Of a stretch of DNA of 64,000 nt, positions 27,188 to 35,785 are shown piece by piece (the first letter of the stretch is position 1; each line of letters opens with the position of its first letter). Made by a program: the position numbers and the translations under genes. The stretch is from NCBI GenBank assembly GCA_020633975.1, contig JACKCR010000002.1, positions 806,001 through 870,000 of the forward strand. Reading direction: 5' to 3'. The notes beneath the pieces were generated by a model that saw nothing but the letters and a program-made list of their open reading frames with translations, was not told where the DNA came from and did not search any database. Source of the DNA: Candidatus Eiseniibacteriota bacterium. GTDB taxonomy: Bacteria > Eisenbacteria > RBG-16-71-46 > CAIMUX01.

Positions 27188-28207
27188 ATGAGACGGATTC
27201 TTCAGACGACGACGATCCTGCTCGCGACGTCCTTGGTTGCGACGTCCGCCTGGGCAGGAAGCGAGCGTCGGATTGGTACGGCCGGAGCACAAGAACTCCG
27301 GATTCCGGTCGGGACGCGCGGCATCGCCCTTGGCGGCGCTACCGTTTCGGCCCAGCACGGACTCGAGTCGGTTTACTACAACCCCGCCGGTTTGGCTGGC
27401 GGGACGGGAACCGAGGCTCTCTTCGCGAACACGTCCTATCTCGCCGAGACGGACGTCAGGTACTTCGGTATCTCGACGGAGACGGGACTTGGAAACATCG
27501 CGGCGACCATCAAGGTCCTCGACCTCGGACAGCTCGAGGTGACGACCGAGGATGCGCCGGAAGGGACGGGTGAGGTCTCGAACATCAACTTCACGGTGTT
27601 CGGGCTCTCGATGGCTCGGTACCTGACCGACGCGGTGAGCTTCGGTGTCACGGGGTACTACATCAACGAGTCGATCATCGACGTTTCGGCGCGTGGCATG
27701 GCGTTCGACCTCGGTCTGAACTACGACATGCCCTGGCGTGGAGCGCGCTTTGGACTCGTGATGAAGAACTTCGGTCCGGACATGACCTTCAGCGGGGCTG
27801 GCCTCGATCAGAGCGTTCAGATTCCGGGGTCCGAGCCTGGCTCGCGCCCGCGGATTCTGAGCACGCAGTCGGCCGGGTTCGAACTCCCGTCCTACTTCCA
27901 GATCGGTGGCCAGATCCCGGCATGGGAAAGCGGTGACAATCAGGTCATGGCTTACGGCACGTACCTCAGCAACAACTTCTCCAAGGACGAGGTCCGCGGG
28001 GGAGTGGAGTATGCGTATCGTGACGTCCTGATGCTCCGCGGTGGCGTGGACTATGCGGACCAGAGCGAGTATCTGTTCGGTCCCACCTTCGGCGCCGGAT
28101 TCAACCTGCCTCTCGGGGCGGCGAATCTGTCCGTCGACTACGCCTTCCAGTCTGTCGACAGCTACTTCGACGACCTGCATACGTTCTCGGCCCACTTCCG
28201 GTTCTAG
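27188..28207 (+). CDS. PorV/PorQ-family outer-membrane barrel protein
   Basis: The product is 339 residues. The ATG at 27188 follows GAGGAG, and the signal peptide ends SAWAGSE. The N-terminal signature (AQELRIPVGTRGIALGGATV, then GLESVYYNPAGLAG) is the hallmark of the PorV/PorQ (UPF0164) family of FadL-like barrels. In type IX secretion, PorV shuttles substrates that carry C-terminal sorting domains. Here it directly follows such a substrate-like gene. The barrel ends in Phe (SAHFRF), as expected. A terminator follows. Confidence 0.85.
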   Translation: MRRILQTTTILLATSLVATSAWAGSERRIGTAGAQELRIPVGTRGIALGGATVSAQHGLESVYYNPAGLAGGTGTEALFANTSYLAETDVRYFGISTETGLGNIAATIKVLDLGQLEVTTEDAPEGTGEVSNINFTVFGLSMARYLTDAVSFGVTGYYINESIIDVSARGMAFDLGLNYDMPWRGARFGLVMKNFGPDMTFSGAGLDQSVQIPGSEPGSRPRILSTQSAGFELPSYFQIGGQIPAWESGDNQVMAYGTYLSNNFSKDEVRGGVEYAYRDVLMLRGGVDYADQSEYLFGPTFGAGFNLPLGAANLSVDYAFQSVDSYFDDLHTFSAHFRF

Positions 28208-28245
28208 GCTGCGGCCTGGACTTCGGAGTGGCTCGACACTTCGGA

Positions 28246-28273
28246 CCCTCTCCGGTCTCGCGACCGGAGGGGG
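28246..28273 (+). terminator. Terminator after the PorV-like gene
   Basis: A 12-base stem CCCTCTCCGGTC (28246-28257) pairs with GACCGGAGGGGG (28262-28273) with one G-T pair. It has a TCGC tetraloop, and pyrimidine-rich TTCGCTCTTTCTT follows. Confidence 0.75.
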
Positions 28274-28327
28274 TTCGCTCTTTCTTGGACCGCGTGCTAG
28301 TCTCGTGCTTTGCGGAGACAACGACCC

Positions 28328-28915
28328 ATGTTCAACGTCGGTTCGCAAGAACTCCTCATCATCTTCTTCGTGGTCCTGATGCTCTTCGGGGCGAAGCGGA
28401 TCCCGGAGGTCGCCCGTGCCTTCGGCCAGGGGATGCGTGATCTACGAAAGGCAATGGCCGGGATCGAGAGCGAGCTGAAGCTCGACCTGGATGAGCCGCC
28501 CAAGCGTACCGAGCGGCCCAAGGCAGCGCTCCCGACGCCCAAGCCGGCCCCCGATCCGATGGCTGCGCCACCGGACGGAACGACAGCCCCGCCGCTCGCC
28601 ACCCCATCGTGGAACCCGGCTGGCGCGTCGACCGCAGCTGCGGGCCCTGCGACTCCAGAGGGCCCTTCGGCACCCGCGGGACCTTCGGCACCGGCGAGTC
28701 CGTCGGCCCCCGCGACCACGTCGCCCGCCGCCTCCGCAGGCGAGTCCACGCCGGCTTCCAAGCCGATGCGGGGTTGGGTGGGAGGTGGTCCGCCTCCAGG
28801 CACGCTCGCGCCCGACGGCGCCGAGTCTGCGGGACCGGGACCTGCCCCAGCCCCGCCGAAGCCCTCCGGACGAGGTGCCTCGTCCGATCCGACCCCGACA
28901 ACGGACGGTCAGTAG
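28328..28915 (+). CDS. tatA: TatA/TatB-family twin-arginine translocase subunit with long Pro/Ala tail
   Basis: The product is 195 residues. A short N-terminal membrane helix (SQELLIIFFVVLMLFG), the glycine hinge and an amphipathic helix (AKRIPEVARAFGQGMRDLRKA) are typical of TatA/TatB, which form the pore of the Tat pathway. The last 130 residues are a low-complexity Pro/Ala/Ser/Thr-rich tail, far longer than in TatA (about 90 residues) and more like some TatB proteins. The ATG at 28328 has GGAGAC upstream. No tatC is adjacent. Confidence 0.85.
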   Translation: MFNVGSQELLIIFFVVLMLFGAKRIPEVARAFGQGMRDLRKAMAGIESELKLDLDEPPKRTERPKAALPTPKPAPDPMAAPPDGTTAPPLATPSWNPAGASTAAAGPATPEGPSAPAGPSAPASPSAPATTSPAASAGESTPASKPMRGWVGGGPPPGTLAPDGAESAGPGPAPAPPKPSGRGASSDPTPTTDGQ

Positions 28916-28921
28916 CGTCCC

Positions 28922-29458
28922 GTGATGCTGGCTCCGAAGAACATCGCGCTCATCGGCTTCATGGCGGCGGGGAAGACCCACGTCGGCCGGCGGCTCGGGG
29001 AGCGGACTGGGATGCCGTTCGTGGACATCGACCTCCTGATCATGGAGCTCGAGCAGAACACCGTCGAAGAGATCTTCCGCGTGAAGGGGGAGCCGTACTT
29101 CCGGGGAATCGAGAGCCGGCTGCTGGGAGAACTCTGTCGCGGTAGCGGGCAGATCATCGGGTGCGGGGGAGGCACCATCCTCGCCGAGGAGAACCGCAGG
29201 ACGTTGGCGCAACGGTGCGAGACGGTTTGGCTGCGGGTTTCCGAGGCGCAGGTACTGAGGCGACTGGAGGATCCGGATGCGCCGCGTCGCCCGCTTCTCG
29301 AGGGGCTCGATGCGACCCGTGTCGTGCACGATCTTCTCCAGGCGCGCGAGCCGTACTACGCGCAAGCGGACCACGTGGTGGAGACGGACGGACGGACCGT
29401 GGAGGCGGTCGCCGAGGAGATCGTCGTGCGGCTCGGTCTCGCGGCGGCGGATCGGTAG
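28922..29458 (+). CDS. aroK: Shikimate kinase
   Basis: The product is 178 residues and phosphorylates shikimate in the chorismate pathway. It has the Walker A motif GFMAAGKTHVG (residues 12-22), the shikimate-binding Asp (VDIDLLI, near 35-40), ExxFR with Arg near 60, and the GCGGG loop (near 81). The lid includes RRPLL. GTG at 28922 and ATG at 28925 are adjacent alternatives. It lies six bases after the tat gene and a few bases before rsmD, in one transcription unit. Confidence 0.93.
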   Translation: MMLAPKNIALIGFMAAGKTHVGRRLGERTGMPFVDIDLLIMELEQNTVEEIFRVKGEPYFRGIESRLLGELCRGSGQIIGCGGGTILAEENRRTLAQRCETVWLRVSEAQVLRRLEDPDAPRRPLLEGLDATRVVHDLLQAREPYYAQADHVVETDGRTVEAVAEEIVVRLGLAAADR

Positions 29459-29462
29459 CGCC

Positions 29463-30062
29463 GTGAGGATCATCTCGGGGAAGTGGCGGAGCCACCGGAT
29501 TGCGAGCGAGGGACGAACGGCGCGTCCGACCACGGACCGGACCCGTCAGGTCTTGTTCGACATCGTAGGAGGCCGGATCGAGGGGGCACGCGTGTTGGAC
29601 CTGTTCGCGGGTTCGGGGGCGCTCGGCCTCGAGGCACTCTCGCGCGGCGCTGCGTTCGCCATCCTGGTCGATCAGGATCCCAAGGCCACAGCCGGGATCC
29701 GGAAGAACATCTCGGCCCTCGCCGCGCAGGAGATCACGGAAGTCTGGACGAGGCGTGTCGGATCCGCACTCCAGGAGCTGGAGAAGCGTGAGGAACGGTT
29801 CGACTGGATCTTCGCGGATCCTCCCTACGGGAAGGGCGAGGACGTCCGTCTCCTTTCCCGGATAGGCGGAAAGGAGCGCGCGCTTCTGCGGAATGGAGGG
29901 CGGTTCGTGATCGAGGTCTCGAGCCGCGCGCCACTGGCCCCGGACACCGGGACGCTCGAGCTGGAGAGGGAGAGGACTCTGGGGGGCACGTCCTTGCGGT
30001 TCTACCGCCAGAACGACGAGAATCCAACGCGTGGCGAATCGGAGGATGGACGTGACACGTAG
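29463..30062 (+). CDS. rsmD: 16S rRNA (guanine(966)-N(2))-methyltransferase
   Basis: The product is 199 residues from the GTG at 29463. It begins with the characteristic MRIISGKWRS and continues with RPTTDRTRQVLFDI. The SAM-binding motif is VLDLFAGSGALGLEALSRGA (residues 44-63) and the catalytic N6/N2 methylase motif is FADPPYG (near 118). It modifies small-subunit rRNA. Its 3' end overlaps the coaD start, the usual rsmD-coaD pairing. Confidence 0.95.
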   Translation: MRIISGKWRSHRIASEGRTARPTTDRTRQVLFDIVGGRIEGARVLDLFAGSGALGLEALSRGAAFAILVDQDPKATAGIRKNISALAAQEITEVWTRRVGSALQELEKREERFDWIFADPPYGKGEDVRLLSRIGGKERALLRNGGRFVIEVSSRAPLAPDTGTLELERERTLGGTSLRFYRQNDENPTRGESEDGRDT

Positions 30063-30591
30063 CCAACGAACGACGCGGGGAAGTGGGAAGAAGGACGAGA
30101 CCGCCGGCCGGATCGCGCTCTTTGCGGGCACGTTCGATCCAGTGACCCTCGGTCATCTCGACATTCTCCGGAAGTCGCTCCGCCTCTTCGACCGGGTGAT
30201 CGTTGCGATCGCGACCGGTCACCACAAGACGCCGCTCTTCACCGTCGAGGAGCGGATGGAGATGTTCCGGGAGAGTCTCTCGGAGGAAGAGTCCGCCCGT
30301 GTCGGAACGATCGCGTTCGACGGACTCCTCGTCGACATCGCGCGCGAGGTGGGTGCGCTGGCCGTGGTGCGCGGTTTGCGGTTCGTCTCGGACTTCGAGT
30401 TCGAGATGCAGATGGCGGAGCTCAACCGGAAGCTCTATCCGGAGATGGAGACGGTGTTCCTTCCACCCTCCGAGAAGTACGGTGCGGTGAATTCCACCCT
30501 GATCAAGCAGATCGCGGCAGGCGGAGGTTCGCTCCGGGATCTGGTTCCGCCGCTCGTGGCCCGACGTCTCAAGCGCAGATTCAAGAAGTGA
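30052..30591 (+). CDS. coaD: Phosphopantetheine adenylyltransferase
   Basis: The product is about 179 residues and makes dephospho-CoA from 4'-phosphopantetheine and ATP. Motifs are FAGTFDPVTLGHLDI (nucleotidyltransferase TxGH-type), VRGLRFVSDFEFE and the C-terminal NSTLIKQIAAGGG. The GTG at 30052 is chosen because GGAGG lies six bases upstream (30041-30045); an ATG at 30046 and a GTG at 30031 are alternatives. An N-terminal extension of about 18 basic residues precedes the usual start. It overlaps rsmD. Confidence 0.94.
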   Translation: MTRSQRTTRGSGKKDETAGRIALFAGTFDPVTLGHLDILRKSLRLFDRVIVAIATGHHKTPLFTVEERMEMFRESLSEEESARVGTIAFDGLLVDIAREVGALAVVRGLRFVSDFEFEMQMAELNRKLYPEMETVFLPPSEKYGAVNSTLIKQIAAGGGSLRDLVPPLVARRLKRRFKK

Positions 30592-30601
30592 GGTCAGCAA
30601 C

Positions 30602-31795
30602 GTGAAGCAGTCGCAGATGAGCGGGAAGGTCGGGCTCTCCGAAACGATCGCAATCGACGAGAAGGTGAAGAAGCTGCGCGCGGAAGGCCGCCGCGTCATC
30701 TCGTTCGGCGCTGGTCAGCCCGATGCGCCGACTCCGCCCGAAGTGTGTGAGGCGGGCATCGCCGCGATCCGGGGTGGTGCGACCAAGTACACGAGTCCTG
30801 GCGGTTGTCTCGAGCTACGGCAGGCGATCTGCGAGAAGCTCGAGCGCGACAACGGACTCAGCTACCGTCCGGAGCAGATCGTCGTGTCTGCCGGCGCGAA
30901 GCAAGCGATCTTCATGGCGCTCGCGGTGATCGTAGATCCTGGGGAGGACGTCCTCCTGCCCGCACCGTACTGGGTTTCCTATCCAACGCAGATCTCCATC
31001 CTCGGTGGGAATCCGCGTGTGATCCCGACCGACGAACGGACCGGATTCAAGATCACGGCCGAGCAGCTCCGCGCTTCCATCACGCCGAACACGGCCTGCC
31101 TCATCCTCAACTCGCCTTCCAACCCGACAGGGGCGGTGTACTCGCGCGAAGAGCTCGAGGCGATCGGAGAGGTCGTCCTCGAGAGCGGGATCCAGGTGGT
31201 GACGGACGAGATCTACGAGCGGATCGTGTTCGGGGACTCTGCACATGTCAGCCTCGCGTCGTTGTCCCCGGCGCTCCAGAAGAAGACGGCCGTAGTCAAC
31301 GGGGTCTCCAAGGCCTACTCCATGACCGGGTGGCGGATCGGATACTTCGCGGCGGAGCCGGAGTGGGCGGAGCGAGCAACCGCGCTCCAGAGCCACCTCA
31401 GCGGAAACCCGTGCAGCGTTTCTCAGGAAGCGGCGATCGAGGCGCTCCGGAGAGGGGACGCCAGCGTTCGGGAGATGGTGTCGGTCTTCGGGCGTCGGCG
31501 GGAGCAGCTTCTCGATCTCCTCCGTCCGGCGGAACGGCTCTCCCTCTGCCCTCCGGACGGCGCTTTCTACGCCTTCCCCGACGTCTCCGGGTACTTCGGT
31601 CGCTCGACTGGTGGAACCGTCCTGGAGGACGACCTCGCGTTGGCTGGGTACCTGATCGAGGAAGCGGGGGTCGCACTCGTGCCGGGCAGCGGTTTCGGCT
31701 CGCCGAAGCACATGCGGCTGTCGTTTGCGGCTTCGGATCGGGAGATCGAGGAGGGCGTACGCTCGATGGTGGCGGCTCTGGGCAAGCTCGCCTGA
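30602..31795 (+). CDS. Class I/II pyridoxal-phosphate aminotransferase (aspartate aminotransferase-like)
   Basis: The product is 397 residues with fold-type I PLP motifs: the substrate-loop ISFGAGQPDAPTP (near 34), TKYTSPGG (near 61), SPSNPTGAVYS (near 174) and the Schiff-base lysine in NGVSKAYSMTGWRIGY (near 240). The set fits subgroup I-gamma aspartate/prephenate aminotransferases. GTG start with GAGG upstream. It follows coaD by ten bases. Exact substrate uncertain. Confidence 0.9.
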   Translation: MKQSQMSGKVGLSETIAIDEKVKKLRAEGRRVISFGAGQPDAPTPPEVCEAGIAAIRGGATKYTSPGGCLELRQAICEKLERDNGLSYRPEQIVVSAGAKQAIFMALAVIVDPGEDVLLPAPYWVSYPTQISILGGNPRVIPTDERTGFKITAEQLRASITPNTACLILNSPSNPTGAVYSREELEAIGEVVLESGIQVVTDEIYERIVFGDSAHVSLASLSPALQKKTAVVNGVSKAYSMTGWRIGYFAAEPEWAERATALQSHLSGNPCSVSQEAAIEALRRGDASVREMVSVFGRRREQLLDLLRPAERLSLCPPDGAFYAFPDVSGYFGRSTGGTVLEDDLALAGYLIEEAGVALVPGSGFGSPKHMRLSFAASDREIEEGVRSMVAALGKLA

Positions 31796-31979
31796 CCGCA
31801 ACCGATCACAGGTGCCCCGCATCCAACCCTCGTGGTTGGCGCCGATCGGCCCACCCACATCCAGCCTGGGTGTCGATCGCGCTTCCCGATCCGGATCGAG
31901 CGCGCTAGACTTCCTGGTCTTTGATGGAACTCGACAGCGCTCTAGGCAGCCCCCGTACATCGGGACAGGAGGAGAACCC

Positions 31980-32330
31980 ATGCCCACTTACGAGTACGTC
32001 TGCAACTCGTGCGGACACGAGTTCGAGCTGTTCCAGAAGATGAGTGATCCTCCGGCGAAGAAGTGCCCGGAGTGCAAGGGCAAGGTCACGAAGAAGATCG
32101 GTGCCGGAGCAGGCCTCATCTTCAAGGGCTCCGGCTTCTACATCACCGACTACCGGAGCGAGGGCTACAAGAAGGCAGCCGCGGCCGAGAAGAGCGGCTC
32201 GTCGTCGGGCGAGTCCTCGGGGTCGTCTTCGAAGGCGAAGTCCAGTTCCTCCGGAAAGTCCGAGTCCAAGGCCGATTCCAAGCCGAAGTCGGGCCAGAAG
32301 CGCACCTCGGGCACGAAATCCGCAGACTGA
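31980..32330 (+). CDS. FmdB-family zinc-ribbon protein with Ser/Lys-rich tail
   Basis: The product is 116 residues. The N-terminal half is an FmdB-type zinc ribbon: MPTYEYVCNSCGHEFELFQ with a second pair CPECKG, four cysteines in all, then GLIFKGSGFYITDYRS. These are regulatory-type small proteins of unclear role. The second half is a low-complexity Ser/Lys/Gly tail. AGGAGGAGAACCC precedes the ATG. The 184 bases upstream may hold its promoter; none is clear. Confidence 0.88.
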   Translation: MPTYEYVCNSCGHEFELFQKMSDPPAKKCPECKGKVTKKIGAGAGLIFKGSGFYITDYRSEGYKKAAAAEKSGSSSGESSGSSSKAKSSSSGKSESKADSKPKSGQKRTSGTKSAD

Positions 32331-32415
32331 TTCCCTTGGGCGACGGAGTCTCGGCGGCGCCAAACGGGTGGCTCGCCCCTGCGGACTGCGCACGGCGTGG
32401 AAGTGAGTTCGATCC

Positions 32416-33723
32416 ATGTTCATCGACGAAGCTGCGATCCTGGTTCGGTCGGGCAAGGGCGGTGATGGCTGTATCAGCTTTCGGCGCGAGAAGTACGTCG
32501 CCAAGGGCGGTCCGGACGGTGGGGACGGCGGTCGGGGCGGGGACGTCGTTCTCGAGGTCGACCCGCACCTCAGGACTCTTCTTCCGTTCCGGCACGAACG
32601 GGAGTTCCAGGCCCAGAACGGCCAGCCCGGGATGGGAAAGCAGATGTTTGGAAGGGACGGCGAAGACAAGGTCGTTCCCGTACCCCGAGGCACTCTGGTC
32701 GAGGACGAAGCCGGCCGGGTAGTCGCGGATCTCGTGAGCCCCGGGCAGCGTGTCGTCGTCGCCAGGGGTGGCAAGGGTGGCAAGGGCAACGTCCACTTCA
32801 AGAGTTCGACCCGGCAGGTGCCGAGGATCGCGACGGACGGGCAGTCAGGCGAGGAGTCGACCCTCAAGCTGACCCTGAAGCTCCTGGCCGACGTCGGATT
32901 GGTCGGACTCCCCAACGTCGGGAAGTCGACGTTGATGCGCCGGATCTCGAACGCGACTCCGCGGATCGGCGACTACCACTTCACTACCATCCGTCCGAAC
33001 CTCGGAATCGTCGATTTGGGCGAGTACCGATCGGTGGTCGTTGCGGACCTGCCCGGCTTGATCGAGGGCGCGAGCGAAGGACGTGGCCTGGGGCACCAGT
33101 TCCTGCGTCACGTCGAGCGCACCCGGGTTCTCGTTTTCCTGATCGACGCCGCTTCGGCTCGACCGCAACACGACTTGGACGTTCTGCTCGGCGAGCTCCG
33201 CGCCTTTCGTCCGGCGCTCCTCGAACGCCCTCGCCTGATCTGCTACAGCCGGGCGGACCTGGTCGTTGGACAGGAGCTGCCTCCGCTCGGTGAGCAGGAG
33301 CCACTCCGGATCTCCGCGCACACCGGAGACGGGGTAGACGTCCTGCTGAAGGAGTTGGCCGCGCTCTTCGGACGTCTCGAGTACGAAGAAGGTCCAGCAC
33401 CGATGCTCGTCGACATCGAGCTCGAAGAGCGGAAGGCGGGGGGCACACGCGGGCGGCAAGGCACGTTGGCGGACGAGGAGACAGGAACCGAGGCCCTGGG
33501 CGGGGATCTCTTCTTTGCCGAGCTCGTCGACCAGGGCGCGCACCTCGGGCCGTTCCCCTGGCCGAAGGAGACCCGGGTTCGGGTCGAGGACGCACCGCGG
33601 GTCGCGGAAGCCAGCGGGGGCGTTCCGTACGGAGATGACGACGAGTTCGCCGACGACGAGGGGCAAGCCGACGACGGGGACGTGGCCGAGCCGGACTCGC
33701 TCGATTCCGAGGGCCGTTCGTGA
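32416..33723 (+). CDS. obg: Obg-family GTPase
   Basis: The product is 435 residues. The Gly-rich Obg fold (GKGGDGCISFRREKYV onward) spans 1-157. The G domain follows with GLPNVGKSTL (G1), DLPGLIEGA (G3) and SAHTGDG (G5). The G4 motif reads SRAD rather than NKxD, so base specificity rests on the Asp. The C-terminal 100 residues are an acidic, unrelated tail (GDDDEFADDEGQADDGD), without the OCT domain of Bacillus Obg. It acts in large-subunit ribosome maturation and stress signalling. Its stop overlaps dprA. Confidence 0.95.
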   Translation: MFIDEAAILVRSGKGGDGCISFRREKYVAKGGPDGGDGGRGGDVVLEVDPHLRTLLPFRHEREFQAQNGQPGMGKQMFGRDGEDKVVPVPRGTLVEDEAGRVVADLVSPGQRVVVARGGKGGKGNVHFKSSTRQVPRIATDGQSGEESTLKLTLKLLADVGLVGLPNVGKSTLMRRISNATPRIGDYHFTTIRPNLGIVDLGEYRSVVVADLPGLIEGASEGRGLGHQFLRHVERTRVLVFLIDAASARPQHDLDVLLGELRAFRPALLERPRLICYSRADLVVGQELPPLGEQEPLRISAHTGDGVDVLLKELAALFGRLEYEEGPAPMLVDIELEERKAGGTRGRQGTLADEETGTEALGGDLFFAELVDQGAHLGPFPWPKETRVRVEDAPRVAEASGGVPYGDDDEFADDEGQADDGDVAEPDSLDSEGRS

Positions 33724-34862
33724 GCTCCGCTCCCCGCCTGGGGATGCTCGATGCCGCTCGAATCGCGTTGCTCCATGCCTTCTCTCCCAAGCAGCAGTGG
33801 ACGCTCGCCGGCGCAATGGTGGGGTCCACCGGGCTCGCCAACGTGCCCGGGATTCGCGGCCGGAAGGCGGAGATGCTCCGGGCCCTGCCGGACGACCTCG
33901 CGACGGAAGAGATCGTGGGCGAATGGGCGGAGCGCGGGTACGAATTCGTCACCTACTACGCCCCTGGGTTTCCTCGCGAGCTCTGGGAGATCCCAGATCC
34001 GCCGCTTCACCTCTTTGTGCGTGGTGAACTTCGACTCGCGGCGGACGTGCGTCCGAGAGTTGCGGTCGTCGGGTCGAGGGCCGCCTCCGCTGCGGGGCTC
34101 CGGCTTGCCCGTGAACTGGGACGCGACCTTGCGATCGGTGGGGCCGTCGTCGTGAGCGGTCTGGCCCGGGGCATCGATGGCGCGGCGCATAGGGGCGCTC
34201 TCGGCGCGGGTGGGGACAGCATTGCCGTGCTCGGGACGGGCCTCGATCGGGTCTACCCCGAGGAGCATGCGGAGCTCGCGGTCGACGTCGCCCGGCAGGG
34301 TGCCCTCGTCACCGAGTTCGCTCCCGGGACGCCGCCGCTACCGCTCCACTTTCCCCGCCGGAACCGGATCCTGATCGGTCTCGCCGACGCCCTCGTGGTA
34401 GTGGAAGGGACAGATCGGAGCGGCGCACGGTCGAGCGTCGATCACGCGCTCGACCAGGGGAAGGAGGTCTTCGCCGTCCCGCGGGATCCACTTCACGAAG
34501 GGAGCGAGCTTCCCAACCGGCTCCTCCGCCAAGGCGCGACGCCACTGACTTCAGCCATCGATGTCCTCCAGGTCTTGGCCGATCCTAGACGTCGACGTTC
34601 GGTGCCGGGAGACGGCACTTCTGCGCGGGAGAAGAGCCCCGACTCCGAATGCGGTACAAGCCCTCCCGATGTCTCCGCGCGACTTCGGGAGCTTCTCGGC
34701 GCTTCTCCGGGCCGGACCTTGGACGAGCTCGTCGACACATCGGGATGTGGTTCGCCTCGTGAGGTCTCCGCGGTGCTCACCGAGCTCGAGTTGACCGGGT
34801 GGGCGAGACGAGATGCTGGCGGTCGATGGCGCCTCCTCCGCACGGTACAATCCCCGTCGTGA
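33720..34862 (+). CDS. dprA: DNA-processing protein DprA
   Basis: The product is 380 residues. It binds incoming single-stranded DNA and loads RecA during natural transformation. The Rossmann-like core has VGSRAASAAG, VVSGLARGIDGAAH, VLGTGLDRVYPEEH and HFPRRNRILIGLADALVVVE. A C-terminal winged helix (DML1-like, about residues 318-375) is present. The GTG start overlaps the obg stop (GTGA). Together with the pseudopilin operon it is consistent with competence, but comE-type genes are not in the window. Confidence 0.93.
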   Translation: MSSAPRLGMLDAARIALLHAFSPKQQWTLAGAMVGSTGLANVPGIRGRKAEMLRALPDDLATEEIVGEWAERGYEFVTYYAPGFPRELWEIPDPPLHLFVRGELRLAADVRPRVAVVGSRAASAAGLRLARELGRDLAIGGAVVVSGLARGIDGAAHRGALGAGGDSIAVLGTGLDRVYPEEHAELAVDVARQGALVTEFAPGTPPLPLHFPRRNRILIGLADALVVVEGTDRSGARSSVDHALDQGKEVFAVPRDPLHEGSELPNRLLRQGATPLTSAIDVLQVLADPRRRRSVPGDGTSAREKSPDSECGTSPPDVSARLRELLGASPGRTLDELVDTSGCGSPREVSAVLTELELTGWARRDAGGRWRLLRTVQSPS

Positions 34863-35785
34863 GTCTGCGGCACCGATTCGAGTACATCCTTCTCCGAAGC
34901 GTCGTCTTCTTCGTAGGACTGCTTCCCGTCCGGGCTGCGCGCCGGATCGGGAGTGGCCTCGGTGACGTCGCGTTCTCCTTCTTGCGGATCCGTCGTCGCG
35001 TCACACTCGACAACCTCTCGCAGGCGTTTCCCGAGTGGAGCCGTGAGCGGGTCACGGACGTGGCCCGGGCCTGCTACCGGCATTTCGGGATCACGTTTCT
35101 CGAGCTGGCACGGTTTCCGACCATGGACGACGACGAGATCCGTGCGCTCGTAACTCTCGAGGGAGTCGAGGCGTTGGCCGAGGCCCGGGAGCGCGGAAGT
35201 GGGCTCGTCCTCTGTACGGGGCACTACGGCAACTGGGAGGCGTTGGGGGCCCGCGTCGCCTTGGCCGGGTTTCCGATCTGGGTAGCGGCGAAGACGCAAT
35301 CGAACCGCGCGGTCGACGAGTATGTCACCCGGGGGCGTGAGCTTCGAGGGATGCGTGTGCTGAAGGTGGAGGAAGGCTTCCGCCGGATGCTCCGTCCGCT
35401 CAGGGACGGAGAGTTCATGACGTTCCTCTTCGATCAGGATGCGGGGAGGAGAGGGATCTTCGTGGACTTCTTCGGAAGGCCCGCGTCGACCCCTGTGGGC
35501 GTGGTCCGCTTCGCGCGGATGACGAGAAGTCCGATCGTGTTCGGATACTCGGTGCGGCAACCGGACGGTACCTACCTCGCCCGGATCGAGGCTCCGGTAC
35601 GGATGAGAGAGGACTTGCCCACCGAAGAAGCAGAACGAGATGCGCTAGAGCGACTGGTGGAACAGCTCGAAGCGAGAGTCCGGGAGCACCCAGAGCACTG
35701 GTTCTGGATGCACCGTAGATGGAAGACACGACCGCCGGAGGCGGCGGGGGGAACGTTGGGCGTTCCGAGAGAGGAAGCGGGATGA
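34859..35785 (+). CDS. LpxL/HtrB-like lysophospholipid acyltransferase
   Basis: The product is 308 residues from the GTG at 34859, whose GTGA overlaps the dprA stop. The catalytic HX4E motif is in TGHYGNWEALG (near residues 120-130), followed by the conserved FDQDAGRRGIFVDFFGRPA. One hydrophobic N-terminal helix anchors it. The family transfers secondary acyl chains to lipid A (or other glycerophospholipid precursors) at the inner membrane. This implies a lipid-A-type outer membrane. Confidence 0.9.
   Translation: MSLRHRFEYILLRSVVFFVGLLPVRAARRIGSGLGDVAFSFLRIRRRVTLDNLSQAFPEWSRERVTDVARACYRHFGITFLELARFPTMDDDEIRALVTLEGVEALAEARERGSGLVLCTGHYGNWEALGARVALAGFPIWVAAKTQSNRAVDEYVTRGRELRGMRVLKVEEGFRRMLRPLRDGEFMTFLFDQDAGRRGIFVDFFGRPASTPVGVVRFARMTRSPIVFGYSVRQPDGTYLARIEAPVRMREDLPTEEAERDALERLVEQLEARVREHPEHWFWMHRRWKTRPPEAAGGTLGVPREEAG

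Noticed and set aside
24004-27189. 1061-codon antisense frame opposite the sorting-domain protein
   Set aside because: A shadow frame of a real gene with signal peptide, FnIII and sorting domain; the antisense product has only low-complexity Arg/Val/Asp content.
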